The notes beneath the pieces were generated by a model. That model was not told the DNA's origin. It worked only from the letters and a program-made list of their open reading frames with translations, and did no database searches. The position numbers and the translations under genes are program-made. Source: Neomegalonema perideroedes DSM 15528 (GTDB taxonomy: Bacteria > Pseudomonadota > Alphaproteobacteria > Rhodobacterales > Rhodobacteraceae). From it: DNA of 64,000 bases. Shown here in pieces: positions 55,946 to 64,000 of the stretch (the first letter of the stretch is position 1; every line of letters starts with the position of its first letter). The stretch is taken from contig NZ_KB893654.1 in assembly GCF_000374145.1 (NCBI RefSeq), positions 392,221 through 456,220 on the forward strand, written 5' to 3'.

Positions 55946-57067
55946 TCAGAGCCTGTCGAAGAAGCTGATCTGATCGCCGCGCCGCAGGGGGCGGCGGAAA
56001 AGATCCGTCCGCAGGGCGGGGCGTCCGCCGAATTTATGGCGCCGCATCGCGAGGGCGAAGCGCTGAGCCAGAAGCTGCGCGGCCACGCCCTTGCCCTTGA
56101 AGCGCTCTCCGAAGCCTTGCTCCTCCATCTCCGCCACGGCGCGCTTCACGCGGGCGGCGCGCTCGGGGAGCTTTTCATCGAGCCAGGCGTCGAAGACGGC
56201 CCGCGTCTCGCCGGGCAGACGCAGAGGCTGATAATGCGCCGAGCGGGCTCCGGCGCCTGCGGCGGCCTTGAGGATCCCTTCCAGCTCATGGTCGTTGAGG
56301 CCCATGACGATCGGCGCGGCCATGATCGTCGTCGGCACGCCCGCCGCCGAAAGCGCCGCCATGGCCGCGAGGCGGCGTTGCGGCGTCGAGGCGCGGGGCT
56401 CCATGGCGCGGGCGAGCTTATGGTCGAGGGTGGTCGCCGAGATCCCGACGCTGACCAGCTCCAGCCGGGCCATCTGCGCCAGCAGGTCCAGATCCCGCAG
56501 CACGCTCGCCGATTTGGTGACGATCATCGCCGGATGCCGCGTCTCCAGCAAAAGCTTGAGGATCGGCCGCATCAGATTCAGATCCCGCTCGACGGGCTGA
56601 TAAGGATCGGTGACCGTGCCGATGGCGATGGGCGCGGGGCGATAGCCTGGACGGCGGAAGCTCTCGGCGAGGCGCTCCGCGGCGTCCTGTTTGGCGAAGA
56701 TCTCGGTTTCGAAATCCAGCCCCGGCGAAAGCCCGAGATAAGCGTGGGTCGGGCGGGCGTAGCAATAGACGCAGCCATGTTCGCAGCCCCGGTAAGGATT
56801 CAGGCTGCGGTCGAAAGGCAGATCCGGCGAGTCGACTTTGGTGAGGACTTCGCGGTCCCGGTAAGCGTGGACCTGCGTGCGCAAAGGCGCGAGCGGCTCT
56901 TCTTCGGGCAGGCCCTCGTCAAGATCGGGGGCGGGGGCGCGGATCTCGCGCTCATAGCGGCCGGGGAGGTTCTCCACCGCGCCGCGTCCCCGGCGGATGC
57001 GGGGATGGACGAAGCCCGTCGGCAGGGCGGGGGCGGCGAGATCGGCGAAACCAGGGGTCTGCGTCAT
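55946..57067 (-). CDS. PA0069-family radical-SAM protein (SplB-related)
   Basis: A 373-residue radical-SAM protein. The iron-sulfur motif CX3CX2C uses Cys95, Cys99 and Cys102 (YRGCEHGCVYCYAR). It is related to SplB, the spore photoproduct lyase, but lacks its spore context, and its reaction is unknown. An alphaproteobacterial SOS box lies 52 bases upstream of the ATG, so LexA control and a role in DNA damage are suggested by the sequence rather than shown. Confidence 0.88.
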   Translation of the reverse strand: MTQTPGFADLAAPALPTGFVHPRIRRGRGAVENLPGRYEREIRAPAPDLDEGLPEEEPLAPLRTQVHAYRDREVLTKVDSPDLPFDRSLNPYRGCEHGCVYCYARPTHAYLGLSPGLDFETEIFAKQDAAERLAESFRRPGYRPAPIAIGTVTDPYQPVERDLNLMRPILKLLLETRHPAMIVTKSASVLRDLDLLAQMARLELVSVGISATTLDHKLARAMEPRASTPQRRLAAMAALSAAGVPTTIMAAPIVMGLNDHELEGILKAAAGAGARSAHYQPLRLPGETRAVFDAWLDEKLPERAARVKRAVAEMEEQGFGERFKGKGVAAQLLAQRFALAMRRHKFGGRPALRTDLFRRPLRRGDQISFFDRL

Positions 57068-57118
57068 GCGTTTGTTCTCCCTCGCTGAGGCTGATGGGCG
57101 AACTATACGCGAACAATA

Positions 57119-57133
57119 GAACGAATAAAGAAC
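57119..57133. promoter_or_regulatory. Alphaproteobacterial LexA (SOS) box
   Basis: GAAC-N7-GAAC at 57119-57133; on the minus strand GTTC-TTTATTC-GTTC. This matches the direct-repeat LexA site known from alphaproteobacteria (GTTC-N7-GTTC). A third GAAC at 57111 lies four bases from it. On the minus strand a TATAGT at about 57101-57106 may be the -10 of the radical-SAM gene. Confidence 0.8.
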
Positions 57134-57214
57134 AATTAGCGCTTGACAGGCGTATTTCTCAAACGCCGTCCGGCGCAGAGATTCGCGGAACGTCTCATGT
57201 CCATAGGGGCCGTG

Positions 57215-57241
57215 AAAAAACCCCGCCGCAAGGGGCGGGGC
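57215..57241 (-). terminator. Rho-independent terminator of efp
   Basis: On the minus strand GCCCCGCC pairs with GGCGGGG around CCTTGC and is followed by six T, 18 bases after the efp stop. Confidence 0.88.
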
Positions 57242-57258
57242 TTCTCGTCGGATCGAGC

Positions 57259-57828
57259 TTAGTCCTTGGCGCGCTCGATATAGCCGTTGGTCCCGGTGTC
57301 GACCACGATGCGCGCGCCGACGCCGATATGGGTGGGCACGCCCGTCCGCACGCCGTTGGAGAGCACGGCGGGCTTGAAGGAGGAGGTGGCGGTCTGGCCC
57401 TTCATGACGGGCTCGGTCTCGACGACCTCCAGCGTGACGCGCTGGGGGATCTCGGCGGAGATCGGCGTGCCCTCATGCAGGCTGAGGACGACCTCCATGC
57501 CGTCATGAAGATAGACGCCCTGATCGCCGAGGATCTCCTTGGGGACCGGAAGCTGCTCGTAATTCTCCTTATGCATGAAGACGAAGTTGTCGCCCTCTTC
57601 ATAAAGGAAGGTGAAGTCCTGCGAATCCACGAAGGCGCGCTCCACGGATTCGGTCGTGCGGTAACGCTCGACGATCTTCACCCCGTCGGAGATGCGGCGC
57701 ATCTCCAGCTGCGTGACCGGCGTGCCCTTGCCGGGCTGGATGTTGTCGGCTTTGAGGATCGTGTAAAGCTTGCTGTCGATCTCGACGACATTGCCGTTGC
57801 GAAGCGTGTTGGCGTTGACTTTGACCAC
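57259..57828 (-). CDS. efp: Translation elongation factor P
   Basis: A 189-residue factor that rescues ribosomes stalled at consecutive prolines. It has the three beta-barrel domains of the family, and the tip loop reads IQPGKGTPV with Lys34, the residue that EpmA and EpmB modify by beta-lysylation. The end GYIERAKD is typical. It is divergent from epmA with 105 bases between the starts, so the two may share regulation. The OmpA-like gene 2 kb away encodes the kind of proline run that needs this factor. Confidence 0.97.
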   Translation of the reverse strand: MVKVNANTLRNGNVVEIDSKLYTILKADNIQPGKGTPVTQLEMRRISDGVKIVERYRTTESVERAFVDSQDFTFLYEEGDNFVFMHKENYEQLPVPKEILGDQGVYLHDGMEVVLSLHEGTPISAEIPQRVTLEVVETEPVMKGQTATSSFKPAVLSNGVRTGVPTHIGVGARIVVDTGTNGYIERAKD

Positions 57829-57933
57829 GGAAAGGCTCTTATCTGCAAAATGTGAATGTGGCGCGGAAGCTACTCCCTCGCGCGCGCCGGTTCAACTCGC
57901 CAGAGGGAAAGCTTGCAGGAAAAAGAGACGCGC

Positions 57934-58971
57934 ATGTGGTGGAGCCGTGACGATCACGCGCGCCGGAGGCCGTATCTGACCGCCCGGGCCGCGACCATGC
58001 GGGTGATCCGCGACTGGTTCGAGGATCGGGATTTCATCGAAGTCGAGACCGCCGCGCTTCAGCGCACCCCTTGTCTGGAGACTCATCTGCACGCCGTGGC
58101 GGCGCGGGTGACCTCGGGCGACGGCCAGCATGCGGATCTCTGGCTGCACACCTCGCCGGAATTCGCCTGCAAGAAGCTGCTCGCGGCGGGCGAGGAGAAG
58201 ATCTTCAGCCTCGGCAAGGTCTGGCGCGACGCCGAGGCCTCGCGGCTGCATCATCCCGAGTTCACTTTGCTGGAATGGTATCGCAAGGGCGGGAATTACG
58301 GCGACCTCATGGAGGATTGCGCCGGACTTCTGCGCTGCGCCGCCGAGGCGCTGGACGTGGAGTCTCTGCGCTGGGGCGCGAATTCCTGCGATCCTTACGC
58401 GCCTTGGGAGCGCGTGACCGTCGTGGAGGCGGTGCGGCGGGCCACGGGAATCGAGCTTCTGGAGAGCCTTGAGGATCCGGCGCGTCCTTCGGCGGAGATT
58501 CTGCGCAAAGGGGCGCGGGCGGCGGGAATCCGGGTGGCCGACGACGATTCCTGGGGCGATCTCTTCACCAAGATCATGGTGGGGCATGTCGAGCCGGGCT
58601 TGGGCATGGGCCGCCCGACTCTGCTCTGCGATTATCCGGTTCCGGAAGCGGCTCTGGCGCGGCGCAAGCGGGGGGATCCGCGCATCGCGGAGCGCTTCGA
58701 GCTCTATTGCGCCGGGGTGGAGCTGGCCAACGGCTTCGGCGAGCTCTCCGATCCCGCCGAGCAGCGCGCCCGCTTCGAGGCGGACCAAGCCCTCAAGAGC
58801 AAGCTTTACGGCTTCTCCTATCCTCTGGACGCCGATCTTCTGGCGGCTTTGCCTTTGATGGGCGAGGCGGCGGGGATCGCTCTGGGCGCGGATCGCCTCG
58901 TGATGCTGCTGACCGGCGCTGCGGACATTCGGGACGTGATCTGGTCGCCGGTGGAGACGGGATTCGTCTGA
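57934..58971 (+). CDS. epmA: EF-P lysine aminoacylase EpmA (GenX/PoxA)
   Basis: A 345-residue paralogue of the class II lysyl-tRNA synthetase catalytic core, lacking the anticodon-binding domain. Class II motifs are visible: IRDWFEDRDFIEVET for motif 1 (about 21-35), RDAEASRLHHPEFTLLEWY for motif 2 (about 99-117) and GIALGADRLVMLLTG for motif 3 (about 314-328). It attaches beta-lysine to Lys34 of EF-P. I chose ATG 57934, after AGGAAAAAGAG, since the family starts WWSRDDHARRRPYL; the upstream in-frame ATG at 57856 would add 26 atypical residues. Confidence 0.93.
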   Translation: MWWSRDDHARRRPYLTARAATMRVIRDWFEDRDFIEVETAALQRTPCLETHLHAVAARVTSGDGQHADLWLHTSPEFACKKLLAAGEEKIFSLGKVWRDAEASRLHHPEFTLLEWYRKGGNYGDLMEDCAGLLRCAAEALDVESLRWGANSCDPYAPWERVTVVEAVRRATGIELLESLEDPARPSAEILRKGARAAGIRVADDDSWGDLFTKIMVGHVEPGLGMGRPTLLCDYPVPEAALARRKRGDPRIAERFELYCAGVELANGFGELSDPAEQRARFEADQALKSKLYGFSYPLDADLLAALPLMGEAAGIALGADRLVMLLTGAADIRDVIWSPVETGFV

Positions 58972-58974
58972 AAG

Positions 58975-59742
58975 CTAAGCGGGGATCTTCTCCAGAAAGC
59001 GGCGCATGAGGGCGGCGGTCCCGGCGGGATCGGCCAGATGGAAGCCATGTCCGCCGAAGGGGAGGAGTCCCAGAGCCGCCCCCGGAATCGCCTCCGCGAG
59101 GTCGAAGGTCTCGCGGCGCGGCACGAGGCGGTCCGCGTCGCCGCCGAGGATCAGCGTCGGGCGCGAGACGGCGGAAAGGACGTCGCCCGGATAATTCTCC
59201 GGCTCTTCGGCCATCCACATCTCCCGGACGGCGTTCAGCAGCCGCGCGAGATCCGGCTCCGGATTCTCCCGCTCATAGCGCGCGGCGGAGTCGGGGAAGC
59301 GTCGCCGCCAGCTTTCGGCGTTCAGAGGCGCATAGGAGCGCGCGACGATCTCCGGCGAGGAGGGGCGCATCTGCGCCGCCAAAGCGATCAGCCCGCCGAT
59401 CTGCGCTTTTCCACGCGCCGCGAGATGCAGCCCCGTGATTCCGCCGTCGCTATGGCCGATCACCGCCGGATCCTTCAGCTTCAGAGCGGCGAGAGCCGCC
59501 TCAGCGTCCGAAGCGAGCAGGGGATAGCGCATGGCGCGGTCGTCCATGGTCGAGCGGCCATGGCCTCGGCTGTCGAGGAGCCAACAGGCGCAATCGGCGA
59601 AATGGGGCAGAAGCGGCGCGTAATCCTCGCTGGAGGCTAGGCCGCCATGCAGAAAGAGCAGGGGGCGGCCTTGCGGATCGCCCATGCGGCGCAGCTTCAG
59701 CCGCGCGCCGGGAGCCTCGACGATCAATTCGGCCGCGCTCAT
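58975..59742 (-). CDS. Alpha/beta-hydrolase of unknown substrate
   Basis: A 255-residue esterase-like protein. The oxyanion segment LLFLHGGLASSEDYAPLLP is near 28-46, the nucleophile elbow is GHSDGG with Ser98, an aspartate lies in LGGDADRLVP near 203, and the histidine in PFGGHGFHLADP near 232. AAAGGAG precedes ATG 59742. It is convergent with epmA, only three bases separating the stop codons. It may be transcribed with the SDHAF4-like gene, which lies 41 bases upstream on the same strand. Confidence 0.87.
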   Translation of the reverse strand: MSAAELIVEAPGARLKLRRMGDPQGRPLLFLHGGLASSEDYAPLLPHFADCACWLLDSRGHGRSTMDDRAMRYPLLASDAEAALAALKLKDPAVIGHSDGGITGLHLAARGKAQIGGLIALAAQMRPSSPEIVARSYAPLNAESWRRRFPDSAARYERENPEPDLARLLNAVREMWMAEEPENYPGDVLSAVSRPTLILGGDADRLVPRRETFDLAEAIPGAALGLLPFGGHGFHLADPAGTAALMRRFLEKIPA

Positions 59743-59783
59743 GACGGGCTCCTTTTCGCGCTTGGGGCTCTGCGTTTCGGCCC

Positions 59784-59969
59784 TCAGAAATCCACCGCGA
59801 GGCCCTTTTTCTCCCAATCGCCGTAACGCACCGGCTCCAGCCCTTTGAGGCGTCCGCCCCATTCGGGCGGGAGGGCGGGCTCCGCCTCTTGAGCCTTGCG
59901 ACGCGCCTCGGCTTCGGCGAGGGCGCGCAGAGCCGCCGGAGGAAGATCTTTAACTTGTTCGGAATCCAT
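59784..59969 (-). CDS. SDHAF4-like (DUF1674) succinate dehydrogenase assembly factor
   Basis: A 61-residue protein. The C-terminal half, [21 protein letters not shown], matches the DUF1674 family, whose mitochondrial member SDHAF4 binds the flavinated succinate dehydrogenase subunit SdhA during assembly. The N-terminal half is charged and probably disordered. AGGAGAG precedes the ATG. No sdh genes are in the window. It is divergent from htpX with 88 bases between. Confidence 0.85.
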   Translation of the reverse strand: MDSEQVKDLPPAALRALAEAEARRKAQEAEPALPPEWGGRLKGLEPVRYGDWEKKGLAVDF

Positions 59970-60057
59970 GCCGAAGCCTCTCCTGAATCGGGACGATTCG
60001 TTCTATATTCTCCATCGCGCCCATCGACGCGCGCCTGAGACCAAAGAAAGGCTTCGG

Positions 60058-60978
60058 ATGAACTACGTCAAGACCGCCGTGCTGCTCGCCGGCATGACGG
60101 CCCTCTTCATGGGCGTCGGCTATTCTCTGGGCGGACAGGGCGGGATGCTGATCGCGCTGCTCTTCGCCGCCGCGACGAATCTCTGGGCCTGGTGGGGCTC
60201 GGACAAGGCCGTGCTGCGGATGCATGGCGCTCAGCCCGTGCTTCCCGGCGATCATTACGGCCTTTACGAGATGGTCGATCTGCTCTCGAAGAACGCGGGC
60301 CTGCCGACGCCGAAGGTTTATCTGATGAATACGGATCAGCCCAACGCCTTCGCCACGGGCCGCAATCCGGAGAACGCCGCCGTGGCGGTCACCGCCGGAC
60401 TTCTGCGCACGCTGAACAAGGAGGAGGTCGCGGGCGTGGTGGCGCATGAGCTGGCGCATGTCCAGAACCGCGACACGCTCATCATGACCATCACCGCGAC
60501 CATCGCGGGCGCGGTCTCGATGATCGCGCGCTTCGGCATGATGTTCGGCGGACGCGGCGATAGTCAGCGGAGCAACCCCATCGCCCTGATTCTGACCATG
60601 ATCGCCGCGCCTCTGGCGGCCATGATCATTCAGATGTTCGTCAGCCGCACCCGCGAATACGCCGCCGACCGGCGCGGCGCCGAGATTTGCGGAAATCCGC
60701 TCTGGCTGGCCTCGGCGCTTCAGGGCATTTCGCGCGGCGTTCAGCAGCGCCCGATGATCTCGGCGGAGAACGATCCGGCCACCGCGCCGATGTTCATCAT
60801 CAACCCCTTGAGCGGCGCGCGGCTCGACAATCTCTTCTCGACCCATCCGCGCACCGAGAACCGCGTGGCGGAGCTGGAGAAGATGGCGGGCGCCATGGGC
60901 GCGCGTCTGGCGCCGCGCGGCCGCGAATTCGGGCGCGGCGGCGCCTCCGGGGGCGCTCAGGGCGGCCCTTGGGGCTAA
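60058..60978 (+). CDS. htpX: Membrane zinc metalloprotease HtpX
   Basis: A 306-residue inner-membrane M48 peptidase involved in quality control of membrane proteins. Hydrophobic segments are at 5-25 and 28-47, and a second pair near 142-160 and 177-195. The zinc motif HELAH is at 130-134, and the third ligand glutamate lies in [14 protein letters not shown] near 200. The C-terminus is glycine-rich. AAAGG precedes ATG 60058; an in-frame upstream ATG at 59896 overlaps the divergent gene and is unlikely. Confidence 0.93.
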   Translation: MNYVKTAVLLAGMTALFMGVGYSLGGQGGMLIALLFAAATNLWAWWGSDKAVLRMHGAQPVLPGDHYGLYEMVDLLSKNAGLPTPKVYLMNTDQPNAFATGRNPENAAVAVTAGLLRTLNKEEVAGVVAHELAHVQNRDTLIMTITATIAGAVSMIARFGMMFGGRGDSQRSNPIALILTMIAAPLAAMIIQMFVSRTREYAADRRGAEICGNPLWLASALQGISRGVQQRPMISAENDPATAPMFIINPLSGARLDNLFSTHPRTENRVAELEKMAGAMGARLAPRGREFGRGGASGGAQGGPWG

Positions 60979-61010
60979 GGCTTGGGAGGCGGGGGCTTGG
61001 GAGGCGGGGG
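60979..61010. repeat. Short direct repeat between htpX and glnE
   Basis: GGCTTGGGAGGCGGG occurs twice in succession, starting at 60979 and 60994, in the 33-base gap between the convergent stop codons. A minor GC-rich duplication. Confidence 0.7.
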
Positions 61011-61011
61011 C

Positions 61012-63990
61012 TCAGGCCTCCGCCTGCGCCGTCTCTTCGGCTCCGGCGCCGAGGATCTCGCGCCAGAGCGCCAGAACCTCGGTCTGCGCTTCGGAAAGCT
61101 CCGCCTCCATGGCGCTGAAATCCTCGGCCGCGGTCGCCTTGACCATGGCCGCCTTCAGACCGACCGCCGCCGTCTCGGGATGGAAGACGCCCTCCACCGC
61201 CACGCGCTGAATCTGAAGCAGGGTCTGTTCGAGGTCGAAGGCCCGCAGCAGCCGGTCCGCCTGAGCCTTGGTCAGGGCTCCCCTCTGTTTGAGCAAAGCC
61301 AGAGCCGGGCGCGTGCCCATGGCCGCCGATCCGGCGAGCCCTTCAGTGAGCAGCAGGGTCTGGGCGATGAAATCCACGTCCAGCGCGCCGCCCCGCGTCA
61401 GCTTGAGGCTCCAGAGGTCGGCGGTCTCCTTGGGATTGGCCTCGTCCACGCGGCGGCGCATGTCGCGGGCGTCGGTCATGACCTTGGCGCGGTCATGGGG
61501 GCGGTTCAACACCTCCTTCACGGCGGCCCGCACCGTGAGCGCCGCCGCCTCCGACCCCGCCACGATGCGCGCGCGGGTCAAAGCCATATGCTCCCAAGTC
61601 CAGGCCTCCTCCGCTTGATAATGGCGGAAGGAGGCCAGCGAAGTCGCCAGAGGCCCCGCCCGGCCCGAAGGCCGCAGACGCATGTCCACTTCATAGACCG
61701 CGCCTTCCGAGGTGGGGGCCGTCACGGCGGAGACGAGCTTCTGCGTCCAGCGGGCGTAATATTCCGGCGCCGAAAGCGGGCGCTCGCCGGAGGACATGTC
61801 CTCCGTGTCGGCGTCATAGACCACGATCATGTCGAGGTCCGAAGTGGCGGTCATCTCCCGCGCGCCGAGCTTGCCCATGGCGAGCACCGCCGCGCCGCGT
61901 CCCGGCGGCGGACCATGGCGGCGGGCGAACTCCGCGCCCACCATGGGCTCCAGAGCCCGCAGAGATAATTCCGCCAGATCGGTGAAGGCGGGTCCGGCTT
62001 CGGCGGCGTCGGTCAGGCCGGAGATCAGCTGCACGCCGAGTTGGAATTGCCGCTCCTTGGCCCAGACGCGGGCGATGTCCAGCGTGCGCTCGTAATCGCC
62101 GTGGGCGGCCTCCAGACGCTGGGCGAGATCCGCCGCGAGGACGTCGCGGGGAGGCAGGGGCTCGAAGAAGCTCGGCGAGAGCATGGCGTCCAGCACGCCG
62201 GAATTGCGCCCGAGATAGGCCGCCAGACGCGGCGCCGCCGCGCAGATCTGCGTCAGCACCTCCAGAAGATTGGGATTGGACTCCAGCAGCGAGAAGATTT
62301 GGACTCCCGCCGGAAGCCCCATGAGGAAATTGTCGAATTGCGCCAGAGCCTCGTCGGGGACGGGGGCGGCGGTCAGCTTGCGCAGGATCACCGGAGTCAG
62401 GCGCTCCAGCTTGGCGCGGCTGCGGGGGGTGCGGGCCGCGCGCAGACGCCCCGTGCGCCAGCCGCGCAGGATCTCCACCGAGCGCTCCGGCTCCTGATAC
62501 CCGATCTCCTGAAGCGCCGCCGCCGCCGCCGGAGCCCCGTCGGGAGTCTCCAGAGCGATGACGAGTCCGCCCGCCTCCTCTTCGAGGGCCTTGTCCGTCT
62601 CGAAGAGCTTGTCGAAGCGCGCCGCGACGCGGGTCAGGCGCGGGCGGAGGTCTCCGGCGAAGGCTTCGGGGCCGGGATAGCGCAGGAAGGCCGCCAGACG
62701 CGCCACCCCCTCCGGCGTGGCGGGCACGGCGTGGGTCTGGGCGTCTTCGACCATCTGAATCCGATGCTCGACTTGGCGGAGGAAGCGGTAATCCTCCAGC
62801 ATCTGGGCGCGGGCCTCCTCCGAGATCCAGCCCGCCGCCGTCAGAGCGGCCAGAGCCCCCCGCGTGGTGGGATCGCGCAAGGCGGGGTCGCGTCCGCCGA
62901 GGATCAATTGCTCGGTCTGAGCGAAAAACTCGATTTCGCGGATGCCGCCGCGCCCAAGCTTGAGGTCATGGCCGAAGACGCAGATGGATCCATGGCCCTT
63001 ATGGGCGTGGATCAGATATTTCATCGTCTTCACATCCTCGATGGCGGCGAAATCGAGGGTCTTGCGCCAGATGAAGGGCGCCATGCTTTTCAGGAAGGCC
63101 GCGCCCGCCGCGAGATCTCCGGCGCAGGGGCGGGCCTTGATATAGGCGGCGCGCTCCCAGTTGCGCCCGAGGGAGCTGTAATAATGCTCGGCGGCCTCGG
63201 TGGACATGCAGGGCGGGGTGGCGTCGGGATCGGGGCGCAGGCGCAGATCCGTACGGAAGACATAGCCGTGTTCGGTGCGGTCCGAGAGGATACGCACCAG
63301 ATCCTTGGCCATGCGGTTGAAGCGGTCCTTGGCTTCGAGGTGATGCTCCTCGCCGAGCCGGTCGGGATCGAAGAAGAGGATCAGATCGATGTCTGAGGAG
63401 TAATTCAGCTCCCGCGCGCCCATCTTGCCCATGGCCAGCACGATGAAGCCCGAAGTGGCCGCAGGATCCTCCGGATCGAGCGGCAGCTTGCCGCGCTTCG
63501 CCTCCTGAAGGAAAAGCCAGTCGAGCGCGGCCTTGACCGCCCCGTCGGCGGCTTCGGTGAGGGCGCCCGTGACCTCCTCCAGCGTCCAGACCGCGCCGAT
63601 GTCGGCGAAGCCGGTCAGCAAAGCGGTGCGGCGCTTGAGGATGCGCAGATCCCGCATCAGAGCCGATTTGTCGGCGGCGGAGCGGGCGGCGGCGGCGAAT
63701 CCCGCCTTCAGCTTCTCGAGAGTCTTCTCCGGCGAAGCGGCGAACAACTCAGGCAGCCAAAGGGCCTCTTGACGCATGACGTCGGCGAGATAGGGGCTGC
63801 ATCCGGCCACGCCCTCCATGAAGGCGCGGGGCTTGGGCGCGGCGAGAAGCGCCTTCAGGGCCTCGCCGTCTTCGGCTTCGGGAGCCTCCTCCTGAATCGC
63901 CTCCAGAGCCCATTGGGCGGCCTCCGGCGAGAAGGGGACCGGGCCGGGGCCGAGCCGTTCTTCAAGAGATTCCTCGCGCGCGTCGGTCAT
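61012..63990 (-). CDS. glnE: Bifunctional glutamine synthetase adenylyltransferase/deadenylase
   Basis: A 992-residue enzyme that adds AMP to glutamine synthetase when nitrogen is plentiful and removes it when nitrogen is short, as directed by PII proteins. Two nucleotidyltransferase domains are visible: VLAMGKMGARELNYSSDIDL near 183-202 for deadenylylation, and VLAMGKLGAREMTATSDLDM near 685-705 for adenylylation, each with the GS-x-D-x-D-like metal site (SDIDL, SDLDM). The length is normal. The start ATG 63990 lies 10 bases from the window edge, so upstream signals are only partly visible. Its target GlnA is not clearly in the window; the synthetase at the other end is a different branch. 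Confidence 0.95.
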   Translation of the reverse strand: MTDAREESLEERLGPGPVPFSPEAAQWALEAIQEEAPEAEDGEALKALLAAPKPRAFMEGVAGCSPYLADVMRQEALWLPELFAASPEKTLEKLKAGFAAAARSAADKSALMRDLRILKRRTALLTGFADIGAVWTLEEVTGALTEAADGAVKAALDWLFLQEAKRGKLPLDPEDPAATSGFIVLAMGKMGARELNYSSDIDLILFFDPDRLGEEHHLEAKDRFNRMAKDLVRILSDRTEHGYVFRTDLRLRPDPDATPPCMSTEAAEHYYSSLGRNWERAAYIKARPCAGDLAAGAAFLKSMAPFIWRKTLDFAAIEDVKTMKYLIHAHKGHGSICVFGHDLKLGRGGIREIEFFAQTEQLILGGRDPALRDPTTRGALAALTAAGWISEEARAQMLEDYRFLRQVEHRIQMVEDAQTHAVPATPEGVARLAAFLRYPGPEAFAGDLRPRLTRVAARFDKLFETDKALEEEAGGLVIALETPDGAPAAAAALQEIGYQEPERSVEILRGWRTGRLRAARTPRSRAKLERLTPVILRKLTAAPVPDEALAQFDNFLMGLPAGVQIFSLLESNPNLLEVLTQICAAAPRLAAYLGRNSGVLDAMLSPSFFEPLPPRDVLAADLAQRLEAAHGDYERTLDIARVWAKERQFQLGVQLISGLTDAAEAGPAFTDLAELSLRALEPMVGAEFARRHGPPPGRGAAVLAMGKLGAREMTATSDLDMIVVYDADTEDMSSGERPLSAPEYYARWTQKLVSAVTAPTSEGAVYEVDMRLRPSGRAGPLATSLASFRHYQAEEAWTWEHMALTRARIVAGSEAAALTVRAAVKEVLNRPHDRAKVMTDARDMRRRVDEANPKETADLWSLKLTRGGALDVDFIAQTLLLTEGLAGSAAMGTRPALALLKQRGALTKAQADRLLRAFDLEQTLLQIQRVAVEGVFHPETAAVGLKAAMVKATAAEDFSAMEAELSEAQTEVLALWREILGAGAEETAQAEA

Positions 63991-64000
63991 CCTCGCCTCC

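Overview
The window is a high-GC, gene-dense chromosomal segment from an alphaproteobacterium. The pointers are the cell-cycle methyltransferase CcrM with its GANTC sites, an ATP12-type F1-ATPase assembly chaperone, an SDHAF4-like (DUF1674) protein, DUF1178 and DUF3035/BamF proteins, a complete phoR-pstSCAB-phoU-phoB cluster, a GAAC-N7-GAAC SOS box, and intergenic palindromes of the kind seen in rhizobia and their relatives. I see no insertion sequence, prophage, CRISPR array, tRNA or rRNA. A closer taxonomic placement is not supportable by eye.

Layout. 0.1-3.4 kb: glutamine-synthetase-like enzyme, RNase HII and ccrM, the last behind a leader packed with its own methylation sites. 3.4-5.5 kb: a tandem hairpin array, then mutL. 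5.5-9.8 kb (minus strand): lspA, BamF-type lipoprotein and two M16 peptidases, an envelope/lipoprotein block. 10-14.3 kb: small secreted proteins, a GT4 glycosyltransferase, a glutathione-type isomerase, RidA, entericidin and a PEBP protein. 14.5-16.6 kb: groESL under CIRCE control. 17-18.5 kb: a NarL-type regulator and a DUF3617 lipoprotein. 18.5-24.4 kb: a fatty-acid or branched-chain acyl-CoA degradation operon led by its own MerR regulator, with two palindromic operator candidates. 24.5-37 kb: an unrecognised tail-anchored acidic protein, a 17-kDa-antigen-like lipoprotein, pdxH, an SDR, a fosmidomycin-resistance-like transporter, threonine dehydratase, a Sel1 protein, fabI, an EpmB-like aminomutase, a HAD phosphatase, ATP12 and an esterase. 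37-46.8 kb: a second hairpin array, an O-methyltransferase, DUF1178, and the phosphate sensing and uptake cluster. 46.9-52 kb: an MsbA-like exporter and a polar amino-acid ABC importer. 52-55.9 kb: an NtrC-family regulator and an OmpA-like lipoprotein with 27 consecutive prolines. 56-64 kb: a radical-SAM protein behind an SOS box, efp and epmA facing apart, an esterase, the SDHAF4 homologue, htpX and glnE.

Themes. (1) Phosphate: PhoR/PhoB, PhoU and PstSCAB form one colinear unit. (2) Translation of proline runs: EF-P, EpmA and an EpmB-like enzyme are all here, as is a very proline-rich outer-membrane lipoprotein that would need them. (3) DNA methylation, repair and SOS: CcrM, MutL with an endonuclease motif, RNase HII, and an SOS-box radical-SAM gene. 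(4) Envelope maintenance: LspA, BamF, M16 peptidases, HtpX, GroESL and several lipoproteins.

Most of the window is ordinary core genome. The best leads for something undescribed are the paired hairpin arrays whose last unit abuts the stop codon of mutL and of the O-methyltransferase gene, with compensatory changes between loci, and the eightfold GANTC cluster ahead of ccrM.
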